Origin: Antedon mediterranea
Taxonomy: Eukaryota; Echinodermata; Crinoidea; Comatulida; Antedonidae
Reading direction: 5' to 3'
Assembly (NCBI RefSeq): GCF_964355755.1
Contig: NC_092678.1
Location: forward strand, 3,606,922 to 3,670,921
Length of the DNA stretch: 64,000 bases
In this document: positions 20,444 to 35,400 of the stretch, piece after piece
How the letters are laid out: every line of letters begins with the position of its first letter
How positions within the stretch are numbered: the stretch's first letter is position 1
Notes under the pieces: model-generated
Database searches by the model: none
Told to the model about the DNA's origin: nothing
Seen by the model: only the letters and a program-made list of their open reading frames with translations
Position numbers and translations under genes: made by a program

Positions 20444-23400
20444 ATGAAATTACAACTAAGATTTGAGAAAAATATTGAACGGGTTGAGCTGAATGGGAGT
20501 GAAAATGAAACATTAAAATCATTAATTGATGCGGCAGAAAACTGTTTTAGGTATGTGAACAATTCTATATAATGATAAAACCAATCTAAATTCCAGGATC
20601 GCTAGGCCTATGTGTGGCGGTTGTACTACTTCCCGTACGCCGCGATAGGGTCGCGTCTGTGCTTGTAAATGTCATAAGCAGGCAGGTGAGGTTCAGCCTA
20701 GCTAGGCCTAGGTTTTTTGGCTAATAGTCTATGATTGATGAGCCTAGCTATGCTTATTATAGTAGTAAGTAGCTAGTAGTAGTAGTATCCTACAAATCAT
20801 ATTTTATATTAAGTATTTATTTGCGACGTATAGGCCTAGCCTAGGCCTAGTTTTTATGGGGATATGACCGGTTGGGCCGCCGACAAGTTGAGCCGCCGGT
20901 GATTTCTATGAAACGCCCAGTGCATGCGTCTTTTACGACATTTCGCGTAGTGATTAGGATGGTGTCCTAGTACATAAGTTCATGGTCTTGGTTTATTGTG
21001 TCATGAAAATAAATAATATATAATTACATATTATAATTAACAACACAGCAAAGGAAAGTAGTAATATTTAATAATGTAATTGTTTTTAATCTTTCGAGGA
21101 AAAAATTCAGTGCACTCATAATTTTTTCTCGCCGCGTGTAGGCCTACCACGTAAAGTCACGTTGTCCTCTCTCAGGACTAATTAATAGAGTATTAACATT
21201 CTTCGAATGAGGTTAAATAAATATTATTTTTTATTTACTAATCTTTTAATATCATATTTTATTGAATTTTACAATGTTAATACACAAAATATTTTACTAA
21301 AAAACGTGATTTTATGTAATTATTTTACCGAAAAATGGAGTAAGCCTACCTAGGCCTAGTTGTTTACGTCATTTTTGGCACTTTCGGTGATGTTTTATAT
21401 TTTGGAATCTACAAGCCAGATTTTCATAATTATTTCTTTAATTATACTATTTAATAATATATATACTAAAAACCATGATATATAAACTTTTGAATGTACA
21501 TCGATCCCTAATATAAATTGAACGAGCACCGGCGAAAGTTAGCATTTGGCGTTCCATAAAAAATAACGTTTTTCTGGTGGCGGCTCAACTTGTCGGCGGC
21601 TCAACTTGGCCTAATCCGTTTTTATGGAATGTAACATTAGGTCATTTATTGTGTATGGAGCGCCAAATATGCATTTGGTCATTGTCACTATCAGTGTTGT
21701 AACTGGCAATCTTGACCTTTTTGATATGTACTTCTGAAACAGAATTCTTAGATTTTTTGTTATAATACTATCCCAGGTAGGGCCTACCTTGAGTAGCATA
21801 ACAAAGTTTCAGCGATTCATTTTGCGAATAGCATAGCGGTGTCATATGTCTAAAATTTGACTCATCTGGTGTACTGTACAAACATAATTTTTCCCAAAAG
21901 CCAGTATATTATATATTTTATATAATTTCATATATATTTTTTTTTAGTAAATTACTACTATGATTTGGTAGTCATCTTGATTTATAGATTATTTAGGAAT
22001 TTGTAAAACTTTAATGTTAAATGTTAGAAACTTTTCCATCACTTCTGACGCAATCTGTTAATTGCATTAACTTTCAATGAAATAACAGTAACTTTACTGT
22101 AAGTGTAAAGCTTTTTAATCGTAAGCTGCTGCTTACATTTTAGGCAAAAGTTGTTAAAATCTATCCAAAAAAAAACTTTCCGTTAACATGTGTAACCTCT
22201 GAAACAGGTTTAATACGGTTTATTGTATTTTATTACACAATAAATATTTGTTTAACCTCCTCTTTATTCCACTTAGCTTCACAAAAAATAGTAGAAATCG
22301 GTGCTTTCAGAGCTTCGTGATCTTTATATATTTCTTCACCATCCTCTTATTACTCCGAACTCTTCTATAACTGGAGAGATCCTCCACTATTGAGATCATC
22401 AGACGGCATCCAACAAACATGCAGCGTTTCAACCCTGAACCATAACGCTTCCTTGTTGGTGGATCATCTGTGTCGCCCCAACAATTCTGTGAACCTGGTC
22501 ATTCTCCTTGCAGCTATTAAGTAAGTCCTGAGGCGGATTGCAATATAAAGACTTTGTCTTAGGCTTAGATCTAAGCCCCTAGCGAAAGTCTTAGTTAAGC
22601 CTCTCAGCAAAGTCGATTGCAATATAGCGGTCTTAACTGAGACTTTATTAGTAAAGAATTTCAAACAATCAAACCAGCCTATAGTTACCGACAAATGAGG
22701 GCGCTATACCAACAAGTGCAAATAGAGTAAGTTAACAATAAGGAGTAGCGACAAGCTCCTCAGTAGGACATATTGAGGCCATTTTAATGCATGAATGGAC
22801 ACACTGCCTATTCAATAGCGTTAAGATTACGTAAATACTAGGAGATTTTAGCAAATAATTTAAAATATTGGCAACAAAATTGTATGTAATTTGATAGTAA
22901 ATATTGGTTAATTAATACATGCTTAAAGTTTAAAAACAAATACTTAAAAAAAATAAATTTTAAATATGCTACTATGTAGTCTTTTCTTGGTCAAAATAGT
23001 GTAGCGCTAGGCCGCGTATGGAGAATATGTGTACAGCTTGTTGGTGCGGTTGTGGACCGCTAATAGTAATTGATCGTCAGGTAGGTGTGGGCCTATACAG
23101 ATTTTATCTATTGAAACAATTGGTAGACAAAAATAATAATACACATGTCTTATAGTTCAATACCCCTTTTCTACACTAGTATCATAAAATCAATTCACAG
23201 CAATATTTAAAGAAGTTAATTTCGCCATGATATTACAAGCTAGCCTAGGAGCGCTCCCGTCGCGCGGTTAGCGTAAGCCTGCCTAGAGGAGGCTTAGAAT
23301 CTAAGACCACGGCGCTGAAATTCTAAGCCTAAGACTTCTTATTGCAATGGTCTTAAATCTAAAACCATCGTTGCTAAGGGTTTCATCTTGGGCTTAAGTC

Positions 23401-26400
23401 TAAGACCGCGGTTAAGACCTTTATTGCAATCGGCCCCTGGTACTTTGAATACTGTACTTTCTTTCAATACAATGGAACTGTTAACTCGATTATTATCAGT
23501 ATCTTTGATTCCTCCAACCATAACACTGCATCTGGTCTCAGTGTAGTTCGAACAACTTGAGGAAATTGTAATTTCTTACCCACATCAGCTTCATTTAACT
23601 GCCATGATTGTGCTGTCTGTGGTGGATTTGTTTTAGTAACCGTTGTGGTTGGTGCAATTGCCTCAGATCTGATACTATTAAAATTGGACTGTGGCTTTCA
23701 TATCTTGGTGAAACCCAATCAATAATGAGAGTAAAATAGCCCAATGTTTTAAGATAGACCCGTTGGGTCCAGGCCTACAAGATTTACACGAAGATCCACA
23801 CGGCCAATTCCCTTTTTATTGAAACTTTTATGACTTGAAATATACGAATGTATTCATGACAGCACGTTCTGCTTTGCACCTGTTTTTAATCTTTCAACAT
23901 CTTTGATTGATATGGTTCTATATATTTGTCCATATTTGTCGAACACTTTGTAGCAAAGTATCATTTTTCATAGAGTAGGTCCCCAGCAATCGCTTAAACA
24001 ATTCTTTCTCAAAGGCCATAGCAGTGATTTGATGTATTCTGGTGCATCAGTTGTATAATTTGCCACGGATGAAACCATTAAGTGACCCCTTCTGCCAGTA
24101 TGACTAATTGAACCTTCATGGAGAGCGGACACGGATAAAATAGTGCTGTGGAAAGTGTCCTAAATCCGACCAAATTGGACTTTAATTACTAGTTAACGAC
24201 CATATTGAGAATTATAGACGCACAGTCTCAACTAATTTATATATTTTGTGATTTGTTTTGCTCTATTTTACTGGTTTTCCGAATTTTAAAACCATGACTA
24301 CCAACGAGGCCAGTAGTAGACGTACCCGCAGTAGCCAACCGGACCAGGTAGACAATGAGGTAAACATGCATACTTTGCATGCATTGTTAACCAAATTAGA
24401 CGCTGATATGAACTCCCGGTTTGACGCGCTAGCGTCTCAAATGAGCAAGGTTAATGCAGACATTAAAGGCATTCGAACTGATATGGCTGACTTGGAGACA
24501 GGGGTGAAGCATATGGACAAAGATATTCTTGAAATTAAGGAGGAAACCATACCAAAGTTGGAGTCAGAACTTAAGGATAAAATTCAAGAACTGAATGCTA
24601 GCAGGTTAGAGTCGGAGTTTTACAGTAAAAAAGCAAATTTATTGTTCTTTAACATCCCTCAATCCAGTGCAAGTGAGGACACAGAGAATGTCCTACGGAA
24701 GGTGCTGACCAAAGTAAACACCGCTGCTGACGATATCGAGTTTGCAAATGTCCACATCTGCCTACCAAGTCTGTAACGACTACTAAGCCCATCATAGCAA
24801 AATTTCTTAAAATGAAAGATCGTGAGGCCGTTTTGAATTACATTGCTGGGAAACCGGTTGTTGTTGTTCCACATCTGCCTACAGCCATGCAACAGGAACG
24901 GAAAAGGCTCATTCCAATTCGAAACAAGCTGTTAGACAGTGGGAAGAACGCCAAAATACGAGTTCAAGGCACCAAGGTAGCTATCTTCGTTGACAAGGTA
25001 ATATGGAAAGAGAATTTGTAAATTGTTTACTATTCCATTTCAACATTAACTCATTTTTTAACTTCGAAATGCCGGACGGTACTGTAGTCGTTTTATTTGC
25101 CATTTTCAACATTTAATTTATTTCATGAACTTCCCAACTGTTTAATGAACTTCCGTACTGTTTAGAATGAGAATCGTTTATTTTCCTTTATTTATTGAAC
25201 TATGCAAATGCCGGCAGTACTTTATGGAGTGAGAAACTGTAAATTGTTTGTATTTCCATTCTCACATTAATTAATTATTTCATAAATTTTTAAAATGCAA
25301 GTACTGTAGTATGAGATTTCATTGATCTTTCTATCTGTCCACACGTTAAATTCAAACATCATACAGTATGGACCTTTCCCCAGTAACACATTGTTCTTGT
25401 CCTCTTCGTTTTTCACTTTCTGCCTAGATAAGTATATGTGTTTAAGTGTGTATAATATGTTATATGTTGGCATGGTACTCTTTTTTTTTACATATATATT
25501 TCATTATGCGTTATATTTAATGACCTATTACATTCCATTTTATATTATTCAAGTAAATGACTAACTATTGTAATTGCTGTTCAAAAGACATTAGAAGTCA
25601 TCAGTCAACGATTGTTTGTAATATTTGTAACTCTTTTTACCATACACATTGTATTTATACCGATGTTAATGCTAATGAAGACTGGTTTTGTTTTCAATGT
25701 ACTGGAAATGTCTTTCCTTTCAACCATTACATTGACGACGATGAATTTAAATTTGCTTTATTCAGTCTTAATAATACCCTTGAATATAATAGAATGTTAA
25801 ATCTGAAATTTAATCCATTTATCTTTAACGATGTGATAAATAACTCTAATAATTTAATTGATTATGACAATACCACATTCATGTTCTTATACCTTTGATC
25901 ATAACATCTCAGCTACATGTGAAAAGGACTTTTCCATCTTACATATAAATCCACGAAGTTTCAATAAAAACGTTTATTGATTAGCACGTTCCTCACTAGT
26001 TTAAGGCATACCTTTTCGATTCTAGCTTTATCAGAAACCTGGTTTAAAGAGGATGGTTCCAATTTAATCCACATAGATAACTATAACTTGGTTAATACAC
26101 CACGCTGTGGAAGAAGAAGTGGTGGTGTTGCTATCTATGTTCATAATACAATCTCATTTCGAATTCGGAATGATTTAAAATTAATTGACAAACCGTCTGA
26201 GCACTTTGATCATTCTGAATCTATCTTTATTGAAATAACAGTTCCCGGTAGTAAAAACATTGTCGTTGGCAATATCTATCGTGCTCATCGTACCAATATT
26301 GAAACATTTTTTTATGATCTTACAAATTGTCTCACAAAAATTAATACTGAAGAAAAACAATGTTATATATCCGGTGATTTTAATCTTGACCTTCTACATT

Positions 26401-29400
26401 CTAATGACAATCACATTACTAATGAGTTCCTCTCTATTTTTTATAACCATAATATGTTTCCTCTTATCGATAGACCCACCAGAATTACCCCTTCAACAGC
26501 TTCCTTAATTGATAACATTTTCACTAACGTTTTTACTCATTATATAAAATCGGGTGTTGTTATTGCCGATGTTTCTGATCATTATCCTGTTTACCAAATC
26601 ACTAAATCAACTCCAATTAGCAACGCAAATACCGCAAATAAAATTTCCACTCGTTTATTTAACCAAACTAGAATTCAACACTTTTTTGAAAATTTAAGCT
26701 TGGTTGATTGGAGTTGTATTACTGATCTTGATTCTTCTGACCATGCATATAATGTTTTCATCGATAAATTCACAGAGGTCTACAATGTACATTTTCCCAT
26801 CTCTAAACATTCCAACAACAATTCCCGGCGTCGTTGTATTCCTCAAAAACCTTGGATTACTTCGGCGATCCTAAAATCAATAACTCGAAAAGATAAATTA
26901 TACAAAAAGTATGCAAGTAACCCTACTGAATCCAACAAAACGTCTTATGTTAATTATCGTAATAAACTTACTTTTTTAATCAGGATTTCTAAACAGCAGT
27001 ATTATGCTGAAAAGCTTGAGGAAACAAAATTTAATTCAAAACAGACTTGGAATGTTCTCAATAACATTATGGGTAGACAAAACAATAAACACATATCATC
27101 ATTTTTTTAAATAAATGATATACATACAGTATATCTGATTCTCAAATTATTGCTGATAACTTTAATAATTACTTTGTCAACATTGGTCCTGAATACCTAC
27201 GTAAAATTCCTCAATCTGATATTACTTTTAATTTTTTTATAAATAACATAAAATCACCCGTTAGCTCTCTGTTTTTTTTACCAACTGATAAAGATGAAGT
27301 ACTCACAATATTCAGAAATCTGAAATCTGGTGCTAGCAGCGGTTTCGATGACATTAAACCAGATATTATTAAATCTGTTGGGGAATTAATAGCATCTCCA
27401 CTTGTTCATATTTTTAATTTATCACTAGCTACCGGTATTGTCCCGGAGAAGCTGAAAATTGCCAAGATAATTCCCGTCTTTAAAGCCCCATTCCCTACGT
27501 TTTTTAGATCTAATTTAAGATCACAAACTATATTGAATGTAAAAATAATACTATATGGTCCTATTGCGATAACTTTTTTCGTCTTTAAACGGTTAAAAAT
27601 GTGAAAAATAAGCCGATTCTAATAATTATAGCGGCCCGCTATAAATCCCAAAATGCATTGCGCGCGGATTGATATTTTTGTTTTTCACCTGTAATTCGCC
27701 CACTTTTCGATCGATCGTGAGGCCAAAACAAATGGAAGACTCCTAATTTTTCAGCGAAAATACCGGGTTTTCCCCAATTTGTATCAACGGGGTCTGGCAA
27801 AAATAGAAAGACAATTAATGCAGCAACTATACAACGTCAGGCTAGGTATATAGCTCGCGTACGATGTTCGTACGTTACCGATGTTTACCAGCTAGGCCTA
27901 CAAAACTAAGCCTAGCTAGGCTAGGCCTAAGACCGTCCACGAGAGGTCGATCGCCGCGAGCTACTTAGGTAGTGCATTGTTTCTCACTTTTTATCATAAT
28001 TTACCATAAAACGTACATTTAAGACAAGGAATGACATGGTTTAATGTTTTTAAAGTGATATATATGTATTATTTTCCAAAAAACGTCCAAAATTGCAGGG
28101 AAGGGGTCTTTAAACATGGTGAGACTGATAAATTTAGCAATTATAGGCCCATCTCGGTACTGCCCGTTTTCTCCAAAGTTTTAGAACGTATAATTCATAA
28201 AAGACTCTATAATTATTTTTCTCGATTTAACTTATTGCAAGAGAACCAATTTGGTTTCCGCCCAAATATGTCTACTGAAATGACTGTTCTACAAGCATAT
28301 GATAACATAATCTCTGAATTAGATAAGAAAAAGCATGTTCTTGGGATATTTCTGGACCTTTCAAAGGCCTTTGACACCGTCAATCACGACATTCTCCTGT
28401 CGAAACTACAGCATTATGGTATACGTGGTGTTGCCTTTGATTGGTTCAGAAGTTACCTGACGGATAGAAAGCAATTATATCTCTTTTAATTATCATAGTT
28501 CTTCTTCTTTAAACATTTGTTGTGGTGTTCCACAGGGCTCAATTTTAGGCCCGCTACTCTTTATTATTTACATTAATGATTTAGCAAACATCTGTAAACA
28601 TCTTATTTTATATGCAGATGACACTAACCTTTTAATTTCAGATAATGTTTTAAACCGTCTAGTTGATAATGTTAATTCCGATCTCTCGACTATCTCGAGT
28701 TGGTTTAAAGCAAATAAGTTATCGCTTAATGCTAATAAAACTAATTATATGATTTTTAAGAACAGATATAGTAACCGTGTTTACAATGACCTTAACATTT
28801 TCATTGATAATAATAACATCTCTCGTGTAACTAGTTGTAAATTTCTTGGTGTAATAATGGACGAATGCTTAACCTGGAATCAACATAACTGTCGCCTTGA
28901 AACTGTTTATCGCAAACAAAAGCGCATAATGCGTTTATGTACAAATTCTCAATTCCTTGAGCATTCACCACCATTATTTGCTAGTCTTAACAACTTACTG
29001 TAACTGTGTACTGTATGATATTCATAAGATATCAAAAGGTGTTTTCATGTACAAATTTAAGAATAATTTATTACCAGCTAACTTTTATAATTATTTTGTT
29101 AAAGTAAACTCAGTTCATAATTATGGCATCAGGTCCTTTGATACTTATCGTCCTTATGTAATTTTGTTACCGATATGGGTAGAAACACTATCAGAGGACA
29201 TGGTCCAATTTTATGGAACAGTATTGATGCTTCTATTCGTAATTCATCATCTGTCAAAGTATTTAAAAAGTTGTATAAAAATAATTTGCTCTTAACTTAT
29301 CAATGAGTGTTACAAATATGTTTACATGTACATTGTTCTTTTGCTTTTTTGATTTTATCGCACTATCTTTGAGTTCATATGCCAACATGTTTAGCTAGTA

Positions 29401-32400
29401 TTGTCTCGTCCTGTGCTTCAATTATGTTTGTATCATGTATTAATTATTTTGTTAAGGTGGCCAAATACTGTACGAGCTTTGCTCTTTTTTGGTCATCCTT
29501 CCATTTTTGCTATATACAGTATTCATGATCCTTGTTTATTATTGGAAAATAAAAACTGAAACTGAAACTGAAAAGTATACCCGATTCAGTTCCCAGAATC
29601 AGAAATGTATGTTCCAACCGCTCCAAAAAATGCCCCTTCGATATGAAAGTGACCAATTAAATCAAAAGCTGGTGCCGTTAGCACCTGTATTGAATAAGCT
29701 TTAAGTGCCACTGCGAGATCATATGTCTCATCTGCAACTTTAAGAGATCGAACCATTGTCTCTTGCACAATATCATTTCTTGTTGGTGGTTGTAAAATTG
29801 GGTTCATGTATACAATGGAAGTTAAACGCAATGGATCGTTAAACGCAATGGATCGTTCACGAACGTTGAGTAAAAGCCATTGAACAGAGGAAGTTTTCGA
29901 TTAGATGATAAGATTAGCCAAACTAAATCTAGGCTTTTCCATCTTACAAGAGAATAACTTGCATCGGATTCACTTATTTGTTCCTGGTCTGTTTCTTCAA
30001 ATTTAAACTTGGCCAGTTTTAGATTTGAATAAAATAGTGGTACTATTTTCTCTGCTCCGTCAAATTTCCGCCTAGGTCTTCCAGTGACCGAATTGACCGA
30101 CAGTCCTTCCATCTCAGTGGTTTGCCCCTGAAGGACATTCTGATACGCAATGCCAACTGTAACATGGAGAATATTGAAAGAATTGTTTCATCATTTCATT
30201 GAGGTCTTTTAACCGTGATTTAGCTGTTTCCAGCCTTGTTTGAGTCTTTGCTAATATTTAATCTATCTCTAAATGTGGTCATTAATTTAGTAACTAATGG
30301 CTGACAAGCATAGGGACGAATATCATCGTCAGTACCTCCGCCTGCCTTATACTGGTCTTTGTACAAATCCATGATTTTACAGGCATATTTTGGTATACGT
30401 TTACAAATTATTTCCTTTTCAACGTACCTCACCATCCCTTTGTATGCTTATTAACTACTTTCTGGGGCAACTTACAGGATAAAGTTGCTGTCATGTGTAT
30501 TTTTGTCTATCCTAAGACAGAACAGTTCCAATAAAAAAGGAATTGGCCTTGTGACTCTTCGTGTGATTAAATCTTGTAGGCCTGGACCCAACGAGCATTT
30601 CTGGGCTACTGTCTGAAGCAACTTATTACAGGATAAAGTTGCTGTCATGAGTATTTTTGTCTATTCTAAGACGTAACAGTTCCAATAAAAAAGGAATTGG
30701 CTGTGTGGCTTTTCGTGTGATTAAATTTTGTATGGCCCAACGGGCATTTCTGGGCTACTGTCTAGGGCTATTGTTTGGGGCATCTTACAGGATAAAGTTG
30801 CTAACAATGATATTTTTGTGCACCCCAATGTGTAACAGTTGCAATGCAAAAGGAATAGTCGTGTGGCTCTTGACATGAATAACACCATTTTTTAGTGGTC
30901 ACTAATTGGGGCTACTGTCTCGGGCAACTTACAGGATAAAGTTGCTGTCATTGCTGTTTTTACATTGTATACACATATGGGAACAATGTCCAACAACTTT
31001 TATCCGTGTGGCTTTTCACATGATTAAATCCATTTTTTACCCCTCCTATTTAGTGTCCCCAGGGTAAACTTACAGGATAGGACCCGGCAGCAATATTGAT
31101 TATTGAATCTTGGCCATATATCTACATAATCAGCCCATCAGACCTTTTGTGGCTTTTCACATGAAAAAATCTTCTGGGCGCCCGGTCTAGTTGTTAGGAC
31201 ATCCCCACCTATTTTAAACAGGCCCAGGAGATTTGTTGATTTGAATGGCTAGTTCTACCTCCTCTTTGGTGATATTTCTGTCAAGGTCATGCATAATAAT
31301 TCAACATTTATTAGTTTCTATCAATGGTAAAACAATATAATAAAAAAGAATGATAATTATGAGAAAATACAAAAAATACCATTAATAGAGGATCTTGCAA
31401 GAAGAGAATACTTGTCACGCAAGACCCATAAACAAAAGAAAAAAATACATTTGTATATAATTATTAAATAAAATTAAAAAGTCATGACAAAAACAGTTTG
31501 AAGGTCTAGTTTGAGTACAATGATAACAACTTTTAAGTTTTTTACGAAAAGTTGGGAGAGAGGAAGCGTTAACAATATTAGTATCTAATTGATTCCAAAT
31601 TAAAGGGCCAGAAACATAAATAAAGTGGGAAGATAGTTAATCTTAACAAAAGGAATAGTTAACTGAAACTTATGAACAGTACTTCTTAAATTATGACCAT
31701 GGTTGAAATCAGCAGTGTTAAATAAATTCATCATGGGAGAAGGAAGATTGTTAGAAAAATATTGAAAGACAAAAGAGGCACTTTGCAATGTATGTATATC
31801 TCCTAACTTCAGTAACTTAAGTTCATAAAATAAAGGTTCAGATGGAGTAATGCAAGACGTAAAAGTAATATTTCTAATAGCACACTTAATCAGCTTATTA
31901 AGTTTATCAAGATGAGATGGATAGTCAGCAGCCCAAATAATGTTACAATAATAAAGATGAGGTAAAATTAAAGAATTATATAATGAAAGAAGGATACGCC
32001 GGGGAAAAGTGTGCTTAAGATTATTTATAATCCCAATTGTTTTAGAAATTTTATTTGCAATATGATTCTGATGACTGGTCCATCTCAAGTTTTCCTGGAA
32101 CATCTTTTCTTCTTTTTCCAGTGCTGTGATGATTATGATATTTAATTAGATCAATATTTATATCTCCCATAATGTGACACTTCTTATTTTCAGAATCAAT
32201 TTTACTTAGAACACTGTCTAGTGATTCAGAAAAATGGTCAATACAACTTCCAGGTGGACGGTATATTATACCGACAACAGTAGATTTTTTTTTATGAATA
32301 GAGATTCATAAGGCAGAGGAAGCAAGATGTCATGTCTGATTTTAACATTTATATCATTATGAAAAAATAAAGCAACACCACCACCAATTCTAGTTGACCT

Positions 32401-35400
32401 ATTTTTAGAGAAAAAGTATAGTTATGTATTAAAGGAGGGAGTAGGCGAGTTATCATGTAGCCATGTCTCTGAGAGACCTACTTTAAACTACTGAGAAATC
32501 AATGCTTAAATTGTCTAAAAGACGTATGAGTGGGTCTACTTTAGTTTTAATACTTCTAATGTTCAGATGAAAAGGGGAAAGGCTAGTATTGGAATCATTT
32601 GTGAAGGTTGAATTAAATTTGTCACAATCATAATGAGCAGTTATCAAGAGTAGTTGATCTCGAGTTTAATTGATCGATTAAATCTGCTGACTGCTCATCA
32701 AAATTATCAAGGTTGTGAGTTAACGGATTAAAGTTCGATAGATTTGAAGTTACACTATCAATCATTATACAGTTGAACAATTAATATTATATATAATGTA
32801 CATGACGCAAAAAAATAAATAAAACATAAATAAATAAATATACATACATAATTAATAAAAATATGAATACATTGCAAGTTCATTACAAAGTAAGTATTAA
32901 GGTAGAATATACGATTATATAAAATAGGCCTACACTACGTGTCAATGTGCGATAAATACTTGAATAGCTATTCAAATTACATTCTGATTGCGTCATTAGG
33001 ACTATGCACAATAAGGCATTCCATCTATATACAATGTGCCGTTACGAAAAGGCGGGTGCTTGCCTGCTAGATATGTCTTCGACATTACAGTACATCCTTT
33101 AGTTGATGTTTTTTTTTTCACATCAGATAGGGGTAGGTCTTCCATGACATAAAAGCTTTTTTTCTTTATTTTTTAGTCTTTGATAAGATAGAGAACCTTT
33201 GCGGTCTGTATAGAAATTTCGCTATTATGTGTCTGGGAACTGTTGTTTGCGATCCGGTTTTAGGCCTACCTGTTCTGTGTGCGTTTTCAATGGTAACGCC
33301 TGCTAAGTCAAGTTCATTATCTATTAAATTTGATATTTCATCTATCGGATTTTCTCCTTCTTTTTCTGGGATGCCTCCAAATCTTAGATTGAAACTCCTA
33401 CTATATCTTTCCATTTTGAGTAATTCCTTTTCCAAAACGCTGATTCTGTCACCCTTTTCTTTCAGTTACTCTAGCCTCCAGTCCAGTCACTTCCGTTTTT
33501 ATTTCAGTTTTATTTTCCGAAACAAATTCCAGTGATTTTTCCATAACAGATTGCATGGGTGTTAGCTGCTGAATTTCCTGAAGTGCACTAGAGTTTATGT
33601 CTGTGTCTGTAGCGTAAATAGAGCTGAAGTGCTCCATCCATCGTTTAAGTTGATCTGCAGCTTCGATGAGTATAACACCATTTGAAAGAAGTGGTGCGCT
33701 TTTTTTTTGGAATAGGACCAATTGCTTCCTTTATGCCATTGTATAGGCCATGCAGGTCACCGGTAGTTCAGTAGCGATGTAAAGCATTTCTTGTAAGACG
33801 CTGAACCATGCTCTTTGCTGACTTGTACTGTAATCAGCTTTTGCAGACAAGTGTTTTTCGTCTGCATCTTATCTCTTGCCCTGTTGAAGAGCTGGTAGTA
33901 ATGTTCCAGCATTTTCAATGAACCAACCTTGCTGCCTACATGAACAAATGGACAAAAATTACAAACTTAACATTAACTTTCTTCCTTCGTAAGTTCATAT
34001 ATTAAAGTTAAAAGTATATAGTTTGAAAGTGCATCATTTTTAACATTTTTAAAGATGCCATAATAGTAAACAATTATAATTCATTGCGGTATGTAATAAT
34101 CTATCTGCACCAAAGTGGTTACTGCATAGTAAATACATGGAGGAATCTTTCTACAACTTTTAGTCAGTTGTGTATGGCTCGGTGGTCTGTGCTCGTGTCT
34201 ATGGCACTCAAGTTACCCAGTTCTAGTCTCACATTGGGAAACGAATTTTTATTATCCGTATTGTTTGTTCAATTTTATTTTTTAGTGTATAGATTATACA
34301 CATAATTTATAATGAAATCTATTTAAAAAGTAATTAATGCCTTTCAGTATATACTTATATGTAACAATTTGGTTTATGACATTATACGCAGAGGGATCTT
34401 TGATCGGATTGTTATACCGGCTATTGTATTCCCGTTAGCAAGATCCTATATTATATTATAATAATTAAAGAATCTGAGAAAATCAATCAATCAATATATC
34501 AATTATCTTGATTTAAATTAATGCAAGCCATATAACCTATAATTCGTCATAGTGAAGAATTAAATCTAGTTATTGTTATTATTATTATGGTGACCGAATA
34601 CTGTTTGGATTTTACATTGATTATTTATGTATAATGATATTATATAAACACAGTAGGCAAAGAACATTAATTCTAAACCGCCCGGTGATATACTGAAATT
34701 TTAATTAATTAATTTTGAAACGATAAAGATGAGGAAATCTGTGAGAATGAGAAAAAGTCGCCCCAACCGAGACTCGAACTCGGACCGCCTGCTTGATATG
34801 CAGATGTCCTAACCATTAGACGACTGGGGCTTTCATGGTATTGTTCAAACTCGATTGGATAGCGACTCTTTAACATTCTCGATGTGGTACGGCGGAACAG
34901 CACTAGTCCTCAGTTGTACAGTACGCACGCGCACCAGAGATCAAATTGATACGCCCTCATCTTTCAGTATTTTTATTCACGAGGCGGGATCTCCGAAGAG
35001 GTACAGTACTTATATAAACACATCAGGCAATGAACATTAATTCTAAACCGCCCGGTAATATACTGAAATTTAATTAATTAATTTTGAAACGATAAAGATG
35101 AGGAAATCTATGAGAATGAGAAAAAGTCGCCCCAACCGAGACTTGAACTCGGACCGCCTGGTTGATATGCAGATGTCCTAACCATTAGACGACTGGGGCT
35201 TTCATGGTATTGTTCAAACTCGATTGGATAGCGACTCTTTAACATTCTCGACGTGGTACGGCGGAACAGCACTAGTCCTCAGTTGTACGCACGCGCACCA
35301 GAGATCAAATTGATACGCCCTCATCTTTCAGAATTTTTATTCACGAGGCGGGATCTCCAAAGAGATACTTATATAAACACATCAGGCAATGAACATTAAT

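Noticed and set aside
34759-35199. Two working tRNA-Asp genes
   Set aside because: The anticodon ATC is not the normal one, the second copy has a broken stem, and both lie inside a tandem repeat, so tRNA-derived repeats are more likely.
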